A DNA stretch of 23,703 nt from an uncultured Christensenella sp. GTDB taxonomy: Bacteria; Bacillota; Clostridia; Christensenellales; UBA1242. Made by a program: the position numbers and the translations under genes. The notes under the pieces were generated by a model. It made no database searches. It was not told the origin of the DNA and saw only the letters and a program-made list of their open reading frames with translations. Shown here piece by piece: positions 1-8,489 of this stretch. Positions within the stretch are counted from its first letter, which is position 1. Each line of letters begins with the position of its first letter. The stretch spans positions 1 through 23,703 of the forward strand of contig CAJKWP010000016.1 of NCBI GenBank assembly GCA_905203645.1. Direction: 5' to 3'.

Positions 1-1
1 A

Positions 2-1858
2 CAACTTATAAAAAACACTCACCTTTCAAGCAAAAAAACATTTTCAAGAAAAATAAACGAGATAATTTTGACAAAAAAACTTGAAAGAAATTTCTCCAAA
101 AACAAAATCTTGGAAAACTACTTGAATATTATTTACTTTGGAAATAATTGTTATGGCATCGAAGAAGCATCGGAATTTTATTTTTCAAAACCTGCAAAGA
201 ACCTTAATTTGCAAGAGAGTGCGACACTTGCTGGACTTATAAGTTCACCCGCAAGATATTCACCTGTTACAAAACCCCTTGAATGTACGAAAAGACGAAA
301 CATTGTTTTGAACGAGATGAGAAAGGATAAAAAAATAGACTATCAACAATATGCAACAGCGGTTTCTCTTCCACTTGAACTGAACATAAGCAAAACATCT
401 GAAAATATGCTCAACACCTACGCCGAAGCAAGTTTGGACGAAGCAATAAGCATTTTAAAAATGCCCGCAAAGCAAATTTCTATTGGTGGATACAAAATTT
501 ATACCAACATGAACGAAGCAAAGCAAACTGCTTTGGAAAAAGTTGTTTCAAATACTGATTTTTCAAACAACAACTATTCTGCAATAAGTATCAATCCGCA
601 AAATGGACAAATTGAAAGTTTTGTTGGAAAAGCAGATTACAAAATATTGGAATGTAAACGTCAACCAGGTTCAGCAATAAAACCCATTTTGGTGTATGCA
701 CCTGCAATAAATGAAGATATAATCTCACCCTGCACTCAAATACTCGATGAACCACTTACAATCTCTGGCTATTCGCCACAAAATCATGATGGAAAATTTC
801 ATGGATATGTATCTGTAAATCAAGCCATTGGCAAATCACTCAATATACCCGCTGTAAAAGTTATGACTTACACAAAACTTGACAAATCAAAAAAATATGC
901 TGAAAACTGCGGGATTGAATTTGATGAAAAAGACGACAATTATGCGCTTGCACTGGGAGGAATGACTTATGGAACCAACGTAAAGGACCTTACAGGAGCA
1001 TATACAAGCCTTGCAAATAATGGCGAATATTGCAAACCCAAATTTATTCGATATATAACTGACAGCAAAGGCAAAATTGTATATATTTCAGACCAAAAAA
1101 CAAAAAAAGTATTCCGCGATGATACGGCATTTTTGATGACGAATATGCTTGTTGACGCTTCAAAAAATGGAACCTCAAAAAGACTCAAAGATTTGCCCTT
1201 CCAAGTTGCATCAAAAACTGGTACAGTTGGAAAAGGTCAAATAAATCAAGATGCTTGGAGTATAAGTTATACAAAAGATGATATTGTAGGCGTTTGGATT
1301 GGGAATTTGGACAATTCACCTATTGGCAATATTGTTGGTGGAACAGTTCCTATTGAAATCACCAAACAATACATGCAAGATTTGTATCAAACTTCATCAC
1401 CTATGCCATTCTCAATTCCCACTTCTGTTGAACAAGTTGAAATAGATATGTCAGAACTTGAAACAAATCATCAAGTTTGCAAAGCAAACGTATTTTTGCC
1501 ACCAAAATCAAAAGAATCATTTTATTTTTCAAGATTCAATTTGCCCAAAAACAAAGATATTTCACTTGGACACAAGGCAACAAAATTGGATGGCTCATTG
1601 CAAGGCAATATCGCAACATTAAGTTTTGTCGCAGATAATTACAAAAGCTATCAACTTTACTGCAATGACAAATTGATAAAAACATTTGACGGATGCAATG
1701 GACTTGTTGAGTACAAGTACACTATGTCAGACAAACAAAGTTCGTTTTATCTTGTTACAATACTAAAAAATTGGCAAACAGACGAAGTATTCAAAGAAAA
1801 AAGCGATACAATATCGCTTATAAATACAAAAACTCAAAATACAAAATGGTATATTTGA
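2..1858 (+). CDS. Class A penicillin-binding protein (GT51 glycosyltransferase + transpeptidase), 5' end cut by the window
   Basis: Bifunctional peptidoglycan synthase that polymerises lipid II and cross-links stem peptides at the outer face of the membrane. The frame stays open to the left edge; a TTG at 68 is not the real start, because the codons before it encode the conserved GT51 stretch QLIKNTHLSSKKTFSRKINE. Visible glycosyltransferase motifs follow (KILENYLNIIYFG, then LAGLISSPARYSP, then an RR..VL..M box). The catalytic Glu motif and N-terminal membrane anchor lie outside the window. The transpeptidase has SAIK (nucleophile Ser at partial residue 224), SLN (279) and KTG (405). After about residue 450 comes a beta-rich tail of roughly 160 residues, probably a small accessory domain. 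618 residues are visible. The dehydrogenase gene follows after 31 bases. Family assignment is firm; the paralogue (PBP1a/PBP2d/PBP4 type) cannot be decided. Confidence 0.95.
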   Translation, partial: QLIKNTHLSSKKTFSRKINEIILTKKLERNFSKNKILENYLNIIYFGNNCYGIEEASEFYFSKPAKNLNLQESATLAGLISSPARYSPVTKPLECTKRRNIVLNEMRKDKKIDYQQYATAVSLPLELNISKTSENMLNTYAEASLDEAISILKMPAKQISIGGYKIYTNMNEAKQTALEKVVSNTDFSNNNYSAISINPQNGQIESFVGKADYKILECKRQPGSAIKPILVYAPAINEDIISPCTQILDEPLTISGYSPQNHDGKFHGYVSVNQAIGKSLNIPAVKVMTYTKLDKSKKYAENCGIEFDEKDDNYALALGGMTYGTNVKDLTGAYTSLANNGEYCKPKFIRYITDSKGKIVYISDQKTKKVFRDDTAFLMTNMLVDASKNGTSKRLKDLPFQVASKTGTVGKGQINQDAWSISYTKDDIVGVWIGNLDNSPIGNIVGGTVPIEITKQYMQDLYQTSSPMPFSIPTSVEQVEIDMSELETNHQVCKANVFLPPKSKESFYFSRFNLPKNKDISLGHKATKLDGSLQGNIATLSFVADNYKSYQLYCNDKLIKTFDGCNGLVEYKYTMSDKQSSFYLVTILKNWQTDEVFKEKSDTISLINTKTQNTKWYI

Positions 1859-1883
1859 TTTTCAATTCTAAATATGCTATAAT
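1855..1883 (+). promoter_or_regulatory. Sigma-A-type promoter with extended -10, placing +1 at the downstream ATG
   Basis: -35 TTGATT at 1855-1860, a spacer of exactly 17 bases, then -10 TATAAT at 1878-1883 preceded by TGC (extended -10, 1875-1877). The -35 overlaps the stop codon of the upstream PBP gene. Only six bases separate the -10 from the ATG at 1890, so the expected transcription start coincides with the start codon. No SD is present between them. Confidence 0.6.
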
Positions 1884-1889
1884 ATATGT

Positions 1890-2609
1890 ATGGAAAAAAT
1901 TGCAGTTGTAACTGGCGGTTCACAAGGAATCGGACACGAAATAGTAAATACATTTGTACAAAATGGCTATTTTGTAATATTTACCTATTACAAACACAAA
2001 GAACAGGCTGAAAAACTTGAATCACAATACCCAAATCAAACAAAATGCTTTTATCTTGACGTAAAAGATGTGGATATGTGTCAAAATTTTATAGACACGG
2101 TTTTGGTGCAATACAAAAGGATTGACTGCCTTGTAAACAATGCTGGTGTAAGCCTTTTCAAACTGGCATTAGATTGCGACAAAAATGATTTTGATTTTGT
2201 AATGAATACAAATTTTGGTGGTGTGTTCAATATGACAAAGTGTGTATTGCCAAGTATGTGCAATCAAAATTTTGGCAGAATTATCAACATTTCTTCTATC
2301 TGGGGACAAGTTGGTGCAAGTTTTGAAAGTCTGTATAGTGCATCCAAAGGCGCCATTGACAGTTTTACCAAATCAATCGCAAAAGAAATGGCAAACAAAA
2401 ACATTACCTGCAATGCAGTAAGTCCAGGCATAATTGAAACAAAAATGAACCAACACTTGACAAGCGAAGAAATAACAAATTTTGTCAAGGACATCCCCGC
2501 AGAAAGACAAGGAACCACCAAAGAAGTTGCAAATCTTTGTTTGTTCCTTGCAAATGACAGTGGTTATATAAACGGACAGATAATTGGAATAAATGGAGGA
2601 TTAAACTAA
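1890..2609 (+). CDS. Short-chain dehydrogenase/reductase, FabG-like
   Basis: Cytosolic NAD(P)H-dependent oxidoreductase of the classical SDR family (239 residues, usual length about 245). The Rossmann motif TGGSQGIG is at residues 8-15, NNAG at 83-86, and the catalytic set is Asn108, Ser135/136, Tyr149 and Lys153 (YSASK). The C-terminus GQIIGINGGLN matches FabG-type enzymes. 3-oxoacyl-ACP reductase is the closest well-known role, but the gene is not in a fatty-acid synthesis cluster, so another carbonyl substrate is equally possible. It has no SD; a good promoter ends six bases upstream, suggesting leaderless translation. Its 3' end overlaps the convergent hemW by 9 bases. Confidence 0.9.
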   Translation: MEKIAVVTGGSQGIGHEIVNTFVQNGYFVIFTYYKHKEQAEKLESQYPNQTKCFYLDVKDVDMCQNFIDTVLVQYKRIDCLVNNAGVSLFKLALDCDKNDFDFVMNTNFGGVFNMTKCVLPSMCNQNFGRIINISSIWGQVGASFESLYSASKGAIDSFTKSIAKEMANKNITCNAVSPGIIETKMNQHLTSEEITNFVKDIPAERQGTTKEVANLCLFLANDSGYINGQIIGINGGLN

Positions 2610-3677
2610 CTTTAAAATTATTTGATTTGCCACATTAAAACACTCTTCACAAATTACAATCCTATCTTCAACACGTTTTACAAACCCATCTTGCAAAAGT
2701 CTTTCAAGTTGGGTTTTGTTTTTTATATATTTTTCTTCAACTCCATAAATGGTGCGCAAGCCAAGCATTATTCTTTCTTCATTGAGTTGTTCCTCATTTA
2801 AATCTTCATTTTTTACAATGTTATTTTCTGTATACTCGGCAATATTTTCAGAATTATAAAATCTTTTGTTTTTTACAAACGAATGTGCCGCTGCACCAAA
2901 ACCCAAAAAATCTTTCATTTGCCAATATCCAAGATTATGCCTGCTGTGATAGTTCTTTTTTGCAAAATTTGATATTTCATACCGAAAAACATTTTTTGAT
3001 TTCAAATGCTTCATTACGGCTTCATAAATGTTTACTGCTCGGTCATCATCAAGTGGAATATACTTTTTTTCTTTTACCATGTCAAACAGTTTTGTTCCAT
3101 CTTCTATCATCAACATATAGACCGACAAATGTTTTATACCTACATCATATAGTGTGTCTATATCTTTTAAAACCTCTTTTTTTGTTTGTCCTTCAAGCCC
3201 AATCAAAAGGTCTGCACTCACATTTTCAAATACTTCACATGCCCTTTTTATGCACTTAACAGCATCTTGACTGCTTTGATGTCTGCCAAGTTTTGCAAGT
3301 TTTTGTTCATCCAAAGATTGAACTCCAAAGCTGATTCGGTTAAATCCCATTTGCCTGTATTTTTCCAGATTTTGCATAACAGTCAACGTTGGGTTTGCTT
3401 CGATAGTTATTTCAGCATCAGACTGCACGTTGTAATTATCAATTATTATCGACATACATTTTTGAATAAATTTTATATCTACTATGCTTGGCGTCCCACC
3501 GCCAAAATAGATACTGGAAACTGGTGTATTATTTTTCCGTTGTTCCAATTCAAAGTACAACTTTTCAAAATATTTATCCCACAATTTTTGATTGTTAACA
3601 GAAACAAAGCCGCAATAAAAGCATTTGCGGCTGCAAAAAGGAATATGGACATATAACATTTGACTATTTGTCATCAT
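2601..3677 (-). CDS. hemW: HemW-type radical SAM protein (heme chaperone family)
   Basis: Radical S-adenosylmethionine protein of the HemW family, formerly misnamed oxygen-independent coproporphyrinogen oxidase; HemW is thought to carry heme to target proteins. The [4Fe-4S] motif CSRKCFYC is at residues 15-22, followed by Phe (CGF) as in HemW, not the extra Cys of HemN. GGGTPS (SAM binding) and the HemW-type HNxxYW motif (SRHNLGYW) are present. About 358 residues, normal for the family. The chosen ATG at 3677 overlaps the lepA stop codon (3664-3666); an ATG at 3674 and another at 3659 are alternatives, and none has a convincing SD, so translation probably depends on coupling to lepA. lepA-hemW is a common Bacillota order, but hrcA-grpE-dnaK, which often follow, are absent here. 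Confidence 0.93.
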   Translation of the reverse strand: MMTNSQMLYVHIPFCSRKCFYCGFVSVNNQKLWDKYFEKLYFELEQRKNNTPVSSIYFGGGTPSIVDIKFIQKCMSIIIDNYNVQSDAEITIEANPTLTVMQNLEKYRQMGFNRISFGVQSLDEQKLAKLGRHQSSQDAVKCIKRACEVFENVSADLLIGLEGQTKKEVLKDIDTLYDVGIKHLSVYMLMIEDGTKLFDMVKEKKYIPLDDDRAVNIYEAVMKHLKSKNVFRYEISNFAKKNYHSRHNLGYWQMKDFLGFGAAAHSFVKNKRFYNSENIAEYTENNIVKNEDLNEEQLNEERIMLGLRTIYGVEEKYIKNKTQLERLLQDGFVKRVEDRIVICEECFNVANQIILKLV

Positions 3678-5466
3678 CAAGTTTTAAAATGCTCATAAAG
3701 GCTTCATTTGGCAATTCAACCGAACCAATTTGGCGCATTTTTTTCTTTCCTTCTTTTTGTTTTTCCAAAAGTTTTCTTTTACGGCTTATATCACCACCAT
3801 AACACTTTGCAAGCACGTCTTTACGCAAAGCACTTATAGTTTCGCGCGCGATTATCTTGCCACCTATCGCTGCTTGAATAGGAATTTCAAACATCTGTCT
3901 TGGGATTACTTTTTTCAGTTTCTCAGTTATCGCCCTTCCCCTTGAGTATGCTTTGTCACGGTGTACAATAAGGCTTAATGCATCGCAAGGTTCACCGTTT
4001 AACAAAATATCCAGTTTTACAAGGTCGCTTGGTTCATAACCATCAAACTCATAATCCAAACTTGCATAACCTTTTGTACGTGATTTCAGGCTGTCAAAAA
4101 AGTCGTATATCATTTCGTTGAGTGGCATACGGTAATCCATTCGTATACGTGATTTGTCGATATAAGTCATTGTTTTAAATACAGCACGTTTGTTTTGACA
4201 CAATTCCATAATTGGTCCAACAAATTCAGGAGAAGTATAAATGAAAAGTTTTACCATAGGCTCATCAATGTGTAAAATTTCACCGAATGACGGAAACAAC
4301 GATGGATTTGATATTTCAAGCATATTACCATCTTGTTTATATACTTTATATGACACTCCTGGCGCTGTTGTAATTATATCCAAATTAAATTCACGTTCGA
4401 TACGTTCAGTTATGATTTCCATGTGCAAAAGTCCAAGGAAGCCACATCTGAAACCAAAGCCTAATGCAGTTGAAACTTCGGGTGTAAATGTAAGTGATGC
4501 ATCATTGAGTTTGAGTTTTTCAAGTGCATCTTTCAAATCATTGAATCTTGACCCATCGACCAAAAATATACCTGAAAACACAACGGGTTGTACTTGTTTG
4601 TATCCAGGCAATGCATGTTGTGTTGGATTTGTTGCATCAGTTATCGTGTCACCGACTTTTGTGTCAGCAACGTTTTTTATGCTTGCACAAACATAACCTA
4701 CCCATCCTGCTTTAAGAACTGGAACGGGTTTCATTTGTGGAGCAAAGATTCCCACTTCGGTGACTTCAAAAGTTTTGTCAGTTTGAAACATTTTGATTTT
4801 GTCACCTGGTTTTACAATTCCGTCAAAAATTCTTACAAAAGATATTGCACCTTTAAAATTATCATAGACGCTATCGAAAATAAGCGCTTTGAGTGGCTTG
4901 GATTCATCGCCACTTGGCGCTGGGATATCTTTTATTACTCTGTCCAACACCGCTTCAATATTCAATCCTTCTTTTGCAGAAATACATGGAGCGTCCATTG
5001 CTGGAATGCCGATAATATCTTCAATTTCTTTCTTTGCATTTTCCGCATCTGCACTTGGCAAATCTATTTTGTTTATGACTGGCAAAATTTCAAGATTGTT
5101 ATCTATTGCCAAATAAGCATTGGCAAGCGTCTGTGCTTCAACACCTTGTGTTGCATCAACAATCAATATGGCACCTTCGCACGCAGCCAAAGACCTTGAC
5201 ACTTCGTAAGTAAAGTCAACGTGACCAGGTGTATCAATCAAGTTCAAAGTATATTCAACTCCATCTTTTTGATAAAACATCCTTGTAGGTGCCAATTTTA
5301 TAGTAATTCCACGTTCTCGCTCCAAGTCCATACTATCCAAAAGTTGTTCACTCATTTCCCTTTTGGAAAGTGTACCCGTTTTTTCAATCAATCTGTCGGC
5401 AAGCGTACTTTTACCATGGTCAATATGGGCAATTATACAAAAGTTTCTTATATTTTTTTGTTCCAA
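3664..5466 (-). CDS. lepA: Elongation factor 4 (LepA), ribosome-associated GTPase
   Basis: Translational GTPase of the EF-G superfamily that acts on the ribosome and has been linked to back-translocation and 30S biogenesis. G1 AHIDHGKST is at residues 13-21, the switch I region ERERGITIK at 49-57, G3 DTPGH at 78-82 and G4 NKID at 132-135. The C-terminal LepA-specific region is complete, and 600 residues is the normal length. The start is TTG: GGAG lies at 5476-5473 with a six-base spacer and no ATG fits. A possible -10 (TATAGT, 5486-5481) lies just upstream, but I see no good -35. First gene of the lepA-hemW unit, divergent from the phosphodiesterase gene. Confidence 0.97.
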   Translation of the reverse strand: MEQKNIRNFCIIAHIDHGKSTLADRLIEKTGTLSKREMSEQLLDSMDLERERGITIKLAPTRMFYQKDGVEYTLNLIDTPGHVDFTYEVSRSLAACEGAILIVDATQGVEAQTLANAYLAIDNNLEILPVINKIDLPSADAENAKKEIEDIIGIPAMDAPCISAKEGLNIEAVLDRVIKDIPAPSGDESKPLKALIFDSVYDNFKGAISFVRIFDGIVKPGDKIKMFQTDKTFEVTEVGIFAPQMKPVPVLKAGWVGYVCASIKNVADTKVGDTITDATNPTQHALPGYKQVQPVVFSGIFLVDGSRFNDLKDALEKLKLNDASLTFTPEVSTALGFGFRCGFLGLLHMEIITERIEREFNLDIITTAPGVSYKVYKQDGNMLEISNPSLFPSFGEILHIDEPMVKLFIYTSPEFVGPIMELCQNKRAVFKTMTYIDKSRIRMDYRMPLNEMIYDFFDSLKSRTKGYASLDYEFDGYEPSDLVKLDILLNGEPCDALSLIVHRDKAYSRGRAITEKLKKVIPRQMFEIPIQAAIGGKIIARETISALRKDVLAKCYGGDISRKRKLLEKQKEGKKKMRQIGSVELPNEAFMSILKLDDDK

Positions 5467-5472
5467 AATTTT

Positions 5473-5476
5473 CTCC
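5473..5476 (-). promoter_or_regulatory. SD site that fixes the TTG start of lepA
   Basis: GGAG on the minus strand, six bases before TTG (5466-5464). It is the only SD-like site near the conserved N-terminus. Confidence 0.7.
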
Positions 5477-5512
5477 GAATACTATATTTGATTTTTCTAG
5501 TTTAAAATAAAT

Positions 5513-5541
5513 TTGACATTTTTGCAAATAATTTTTATTAT
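5513..5541 (+). promoter_or_regulatory. Sigma-A-type promoter of the phosphodiesterase gene
   Basis: Perfect -35 TTGACA at 5513-5518, a 17-base spacer, and -10 TATTAT at 5536-5541. The predicted start near 5548 gives a leader of about 28 bases carrying an SD (AAAAGG, 5563-5568) seven bases before the ATG at 5576. Confidence 0.65.
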
Positions 5542-5575
5542 TAAGTGTTTGTTATTTAATTTAAAAGGTAGTTTT

Positions 5576-6301
5576 ATGAAAACAGATTCATGGCTTTCAA
5601 AACAATATATCGCACACCGTGGTTTGCACAACAACAATTTTCCAGAAAATTCTCTTCCATCATTTGAAAACGCAATAAAGCATGGCTTTGCTATTGAACT
5701 TGACGTTCATCTTTTAAGTGATGGAACTGTTGCTGTCTTTCACGATGATTCATTAAAACGCATGACCGGAATAAACGGCTTGATCAAAGACCTAAGGTTT
5801 CAAGATTTGCAAAACTGTAAACTTGCAGGAACAGACTTTTGTATCCCAACCTTCAACCAAGTTCTTAACCTTGTAAAGGGCAAAGTGCCACTTTTGATTG
5901 AAATAAAAAACGATACAAAAGTTGGACTTATCGAAAGGAAGTTGATTGAAATTTTAAAATCCTACAAAGGCGCTTTTGCAGTTCAATCCTTCAATCCATA
6001 TTCGCTTGCATATTTCAAAAAGTATGCACCAGAAATTCCACGCGGACAATTAGCGGGGTATTTCAAAGGCGAAAAACTTTCATTCGTCAAAAAATTTATT
6101 TTGAAAAAGATGCTTTTAAACAAAACTGTCTCTTCACCTGATTTCATATCATACGAGGCTGACAAACTGCCAAACAAATACGTTGAAAAATACAACAATT
6201 TGCCAATATTAGCGTGGACTATAAGAAACAGCCAACAACACGAAAAAGTCAAAAAATATTGTGACAATATCATTTTTGAAGGCTTTGAGCCAAGGAATTA
6301 G
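5576..6301 (+). CDS. Glycerophosphodiester phosphodiesterase (cytosolic UgpQ/GDPD type)
   Basis: Hydrolyses glycerophosphodiesters to glycerol-3-phosphate and an alcohol, in lipid turnover or phosphate scavenging. A GDPD-family TIM barrel of 241 residues with HRGLHNNNFPENS near residue 14 (catalytic His plus Glu metal ligand), ELDVH (ExD metal pair), FHDD (second catalytic His) and IEIK. There is no signal peptide or membrane segment, so it acts inside the cell. A longer in-frame reading to 5513 exists, but AAAAGG seven bases before the ATG at 5576 and the conserved N-terminus fix the start here. A good promoter lies directly upstream. Its stop overlaps the convergent 714-residue gene by 4 bases. 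Confidence 0.92.
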   Translation: MKTDSWLSKQYIAHRGLHNNNFPENSLPSFENAIKHGFAIELDVHLLSDGTVAVFHDDSLKRMTGINGLIKDLRFQDLQNCKLAGTDFCIPTFNQVLNLVKGKVPLLIEIKNDTKVGLIERKLIEILKSYKGAFAVQSFNPYSLAYFKKYAPEIPRGQLAGYFKGEKLSFVKKFILKKMLLNKTVSSPDFISYEADKLPNKYVEKYNNLPILAWTIRNSQQHEKVKKYCDNIIFEGFEPRN

Positions 6302-8442
6302 TTTTTATCTTTTATTGCGTTTGTAATTGCAGACAAAACGTGTGAAAAATATCTTGCTGGCAAAGAACCAATGCTTATTGCGCCTTGTTTTGGTGTAACA
6401 AGTTTGCCATTTGTTTCTATGCAATCGCAAAGTCTGTAAAAATATACGCTTGACAAAGTCTTATAAGTTGTGTTTTCGTCAACTTGATTTTCAAATTCCA
6501 ATTCGCAAACCAAATCCAGCATTGGCATTTTGTTTATTACACTTGAATATACATTTGTGCCAAAAACCCTGTTTTTGTAAAATTCATATTTCTGCAATGC
6601 ATGACAAAAATTTTCAGGAGTTACTACAGTACCTGCAAACGATTGTACAGACACTTGGTTTCTTGAAAAGTTGTTCACATTAAAATACGATGGCTCAAAT
6701 TGATTGAATGTCGAATTTGGATAAATATTTGAAAGTGCGTATGTTCTTTCGTCGCAATCTGTTGTGTGTATTATTGAAATAACAGAATCATCAATATGTC
6801 CGCCGTAAACAAATGTTTTTACCCTTCCTTCTATGATAAAAGCACTGTAAAGGCGACCAAATCGAAATTCTCCAAAAACAATATCTTGAGCAAGTGTATT
6901 GTAAAGTTTGTTGTTTAGGAACAATTGGTCAAAATAATCTTGACTGTATTCTCTGCCTGCGATAAAGTTTTCAAACAAAATTTTTCGCTCTTGCTTCAAT
7001 GTGTTTTCACCAAATTCTTCTGGCAACAACTGTTCCCTTACGATTTGAATGTTGACATCGTTAAACTGGGCATAAGTTTTCAATATTTCTTCTTTTATTG
7101 TAGCAAATTCTTCGTATCTGCTCAAATTCTTTATTGTTGGCAAAATATCTTTCTTGCTGTAAATCATACAGCTCAGCAAATATTTTGCTTCCTTTGTTCT
7201 TTTTTCAGATATAAGTTTCAAAAGCATATTCTCAAGATTTTGCTCATCAGCATACATTGCAACAAATCTGACAGCCCATTTTGCAGCATTTATATCGTCT
7301 TTCTTGTTCAAAACAAACAATAATTGATTGGCAAAAATTTGCAAACTGTCAACTGTAAAAACATTTTTAAGCGACAAAAATCTTTCGATATTCAAAAGAT
7401 TTTTTTCTTCTTTCAAAAGGTTGATAAGATATGTATAACTTGCAAAATCGGCTTTCAGTCCACTAAGATATGTCAAATTGCACCTGTCAAATGGCAAACC
7501 AAGTGTTCTTTCCTGAGGATTTTGAATGTTTCTACGTACAGCGAACAAAAAGTTTTTCTCACTTTTGAATGTTGATAATTGTACTCCACCTATTTTGTGT
7601 GATATTGCATTTCGCAAGAGTGGATTTTGTGTTGATTTGTAGATTTCTTCCAATCTTGATTTTGCTTCGTTATCTTCACCCCATGACAACAAGATTTCAA
7701 CCACTTTTCCAAGTAATTCGTCATCCAAACCCGACATTTCCTTATCCACGAAAAGCAAGAATTCTTTTTTGAGTTGCTTGAACAATTCAAAAACTTGAGT
7801 GTCATTTTTCCCTGCTTGAAAATATTCCAAAGCAGTCTTTATACCCTTTTGGGTTGAAAAATAGCAAAGCAAACAAAGCATTTCAAAACCTTGTTCGTCA
7901 TTAAAAATAAAATTGTTTACCCATTCTGGGTTTTCACTTTCAAATTTTTTCAAAAATTCAAGAGCAGGTTCTTGCCAAATTGCAAGTTTTCTTGTATCGT
8001 CTTTGAAAAACTCAAGAATAAATGGTATGTATTTTTCCTTTGATATCTGGCAATTTTTTATAATCTCTACAAACCTGTCGAACATTCTTTGATTATAATT
8101 GTAAGCCTTTTCAGTGCTTGTATAGTTGATTGTTCCGATGTGTTCATAAAATATTCTGGTTGTAAAAAAGTAAATTGAATCGTAACTTTTTGTAATGAGC
8201 ATCAAATTTATAATATTGCAAAGTGCTGGGATAAAATTGTTTAGTTGAAAAACAAACAGTGATAACTGGTCAAGTTTGTCGTTGTTTCCCTCGATTTGTT
8301 TTGCGTTGCACGAAGCAAGTTTTTCCTCGGGCAAAATTTCGTTTACAAACGAATAATCATTGTCGGCAAGTCCATTTTCTCCCAAAGCAAAAAGTTCATT
8401 TACAAGTTGATTTATTTGTTTTATATCTTTCAAAATTATCAT
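6298..8442 (-). CDS. Large cytosolic protein of unknown function, possible DUF4132/MolR-like C-terminus
   Basis: 714 residues, no signal peptide or membrane segment. Residues 1-480 look all-helical and repeat-like (Leu/Glu/Lys-rich helices, as in HEAT-type folds). Residues about 484-600 have a distinct beta-containing pattern: a QER..L.E.F..GR segment, then L...L...IVFGEF, an FIIEGR...FV strand pair, D.SVISIIHT and F.QFEPSY. From memory this order resembles the C-terminal domain of DUF4132 (MolR/WGR-associated) proteins, where LVWG, FR..EDG, IxIxHP and QPFxQ motifs occur in the same order; the similarity is weak and unproved. The start is supported by GAGG eight bases before the ATG. It lies 43 bases after the 121-residue gene and is probably co-transcribed, with a possible promoter of its own in the gap. 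No catalytic residues are recognised. Confidence 0.6.
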   Translation of the reverse strand: MIILKDIKQINQLVNELFALGENGLADNDYSFVNEILPEEKLASCNAKQIEGNNDKLDQLSLFVFQLNNFIPALCNIINLMLITKSYDSIYFFTTRIFYEHIGTINYTSTEKAYNYNQRMFDRFVEIIKNCQISKEKYIPFILEFFKDDTRKLAIWQEPALEFLKKFESENPEWVNNFIFNDEQGFEMLCLLCYFSTQKGIKTALEYFQAGKNDTQVFELFKQLKKEFLLFVDKEMSGLDDELLGKVVEILLSWGEDNEAKSRLEEIYKSTQNPLLRNAISHKIGGVQLSTFKSEKNFLFAVRRNIQNPQERTLGLPFDRCNLTYLSGLKADFASYTYLINLLKEEKNLLNIERFLSLKNVFTVDSLQIFANQLLFVLNKKDDINAAKWAVRFVAMYADEQNLENMLLKLISEKRTKEAKYLLSCMIYSKKDILPTIKNLSRYEEFATIKEEILKTYAQFNDVNIQIVREQLLPEEFGENTLKQERKILFENFIAGREYSQDYFDQLFLNNKLYNTLAQDIVFGEFRFGRLYSAFIIEGRVKTFVYGGHIDDSVISIIHTTDCDERTYALSNIYPNSTFNQFEPSYFNVNNFSRNQVSVQSFAGTVVTPENFCHALQKYEFYKNRVFGTNVYSSVINKMPMLDLVCELEFENQVDENTTYKTLSSVYFYRLCDCIETNGKLVTPKQGAISIGSLPARYFSHVLSAITNAIKDKN

Positions 8443-8460
8443 AATTTAAGCCTCATATAA

Positions 8461-8489
8461 AGAATAACAAATATAAAAAAAATAATCAA
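8461..8489 (-). promoter_or_regulatory. Possible internal promoter before the 714-residue gene
   Basis: Minus strand: TTGATT at 8489-8484, a 17-base spacer, TATTCT at 8466-8461 preceded by TGT. Both hexamers match consensus at four of six positions or better, but the region is very A/T-rich and the implied start would fall on the SD (GAGG, 8454-8451). Weak candidate. Confidence 0.3.

Noticed and set aside
68..70. TTG as the start of the left-edge PBP gene
   Set aside because: The frame is open upstream to base 2 and encodes conserved GT51 residues, so the gene is truncated by the window and does not start here.
2885..3656. Long plus-strand open frames opposite hemW and, more widely, opposite lepA, smc and the spoVD-like gene
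   Set aside because: They lie antisense to well-conserved genes, lack SD sites and recognisable domains, and reflect the codon bias of the real genes.
8461..8489. Promoter-like hexamers before the 714-residue gene as strong evidence of a separate transcript
   Set aside because: The match is modest and the implied start overlaps the SD, so it is kept only as a low-confidence feature and the three genes are treated as one unit.
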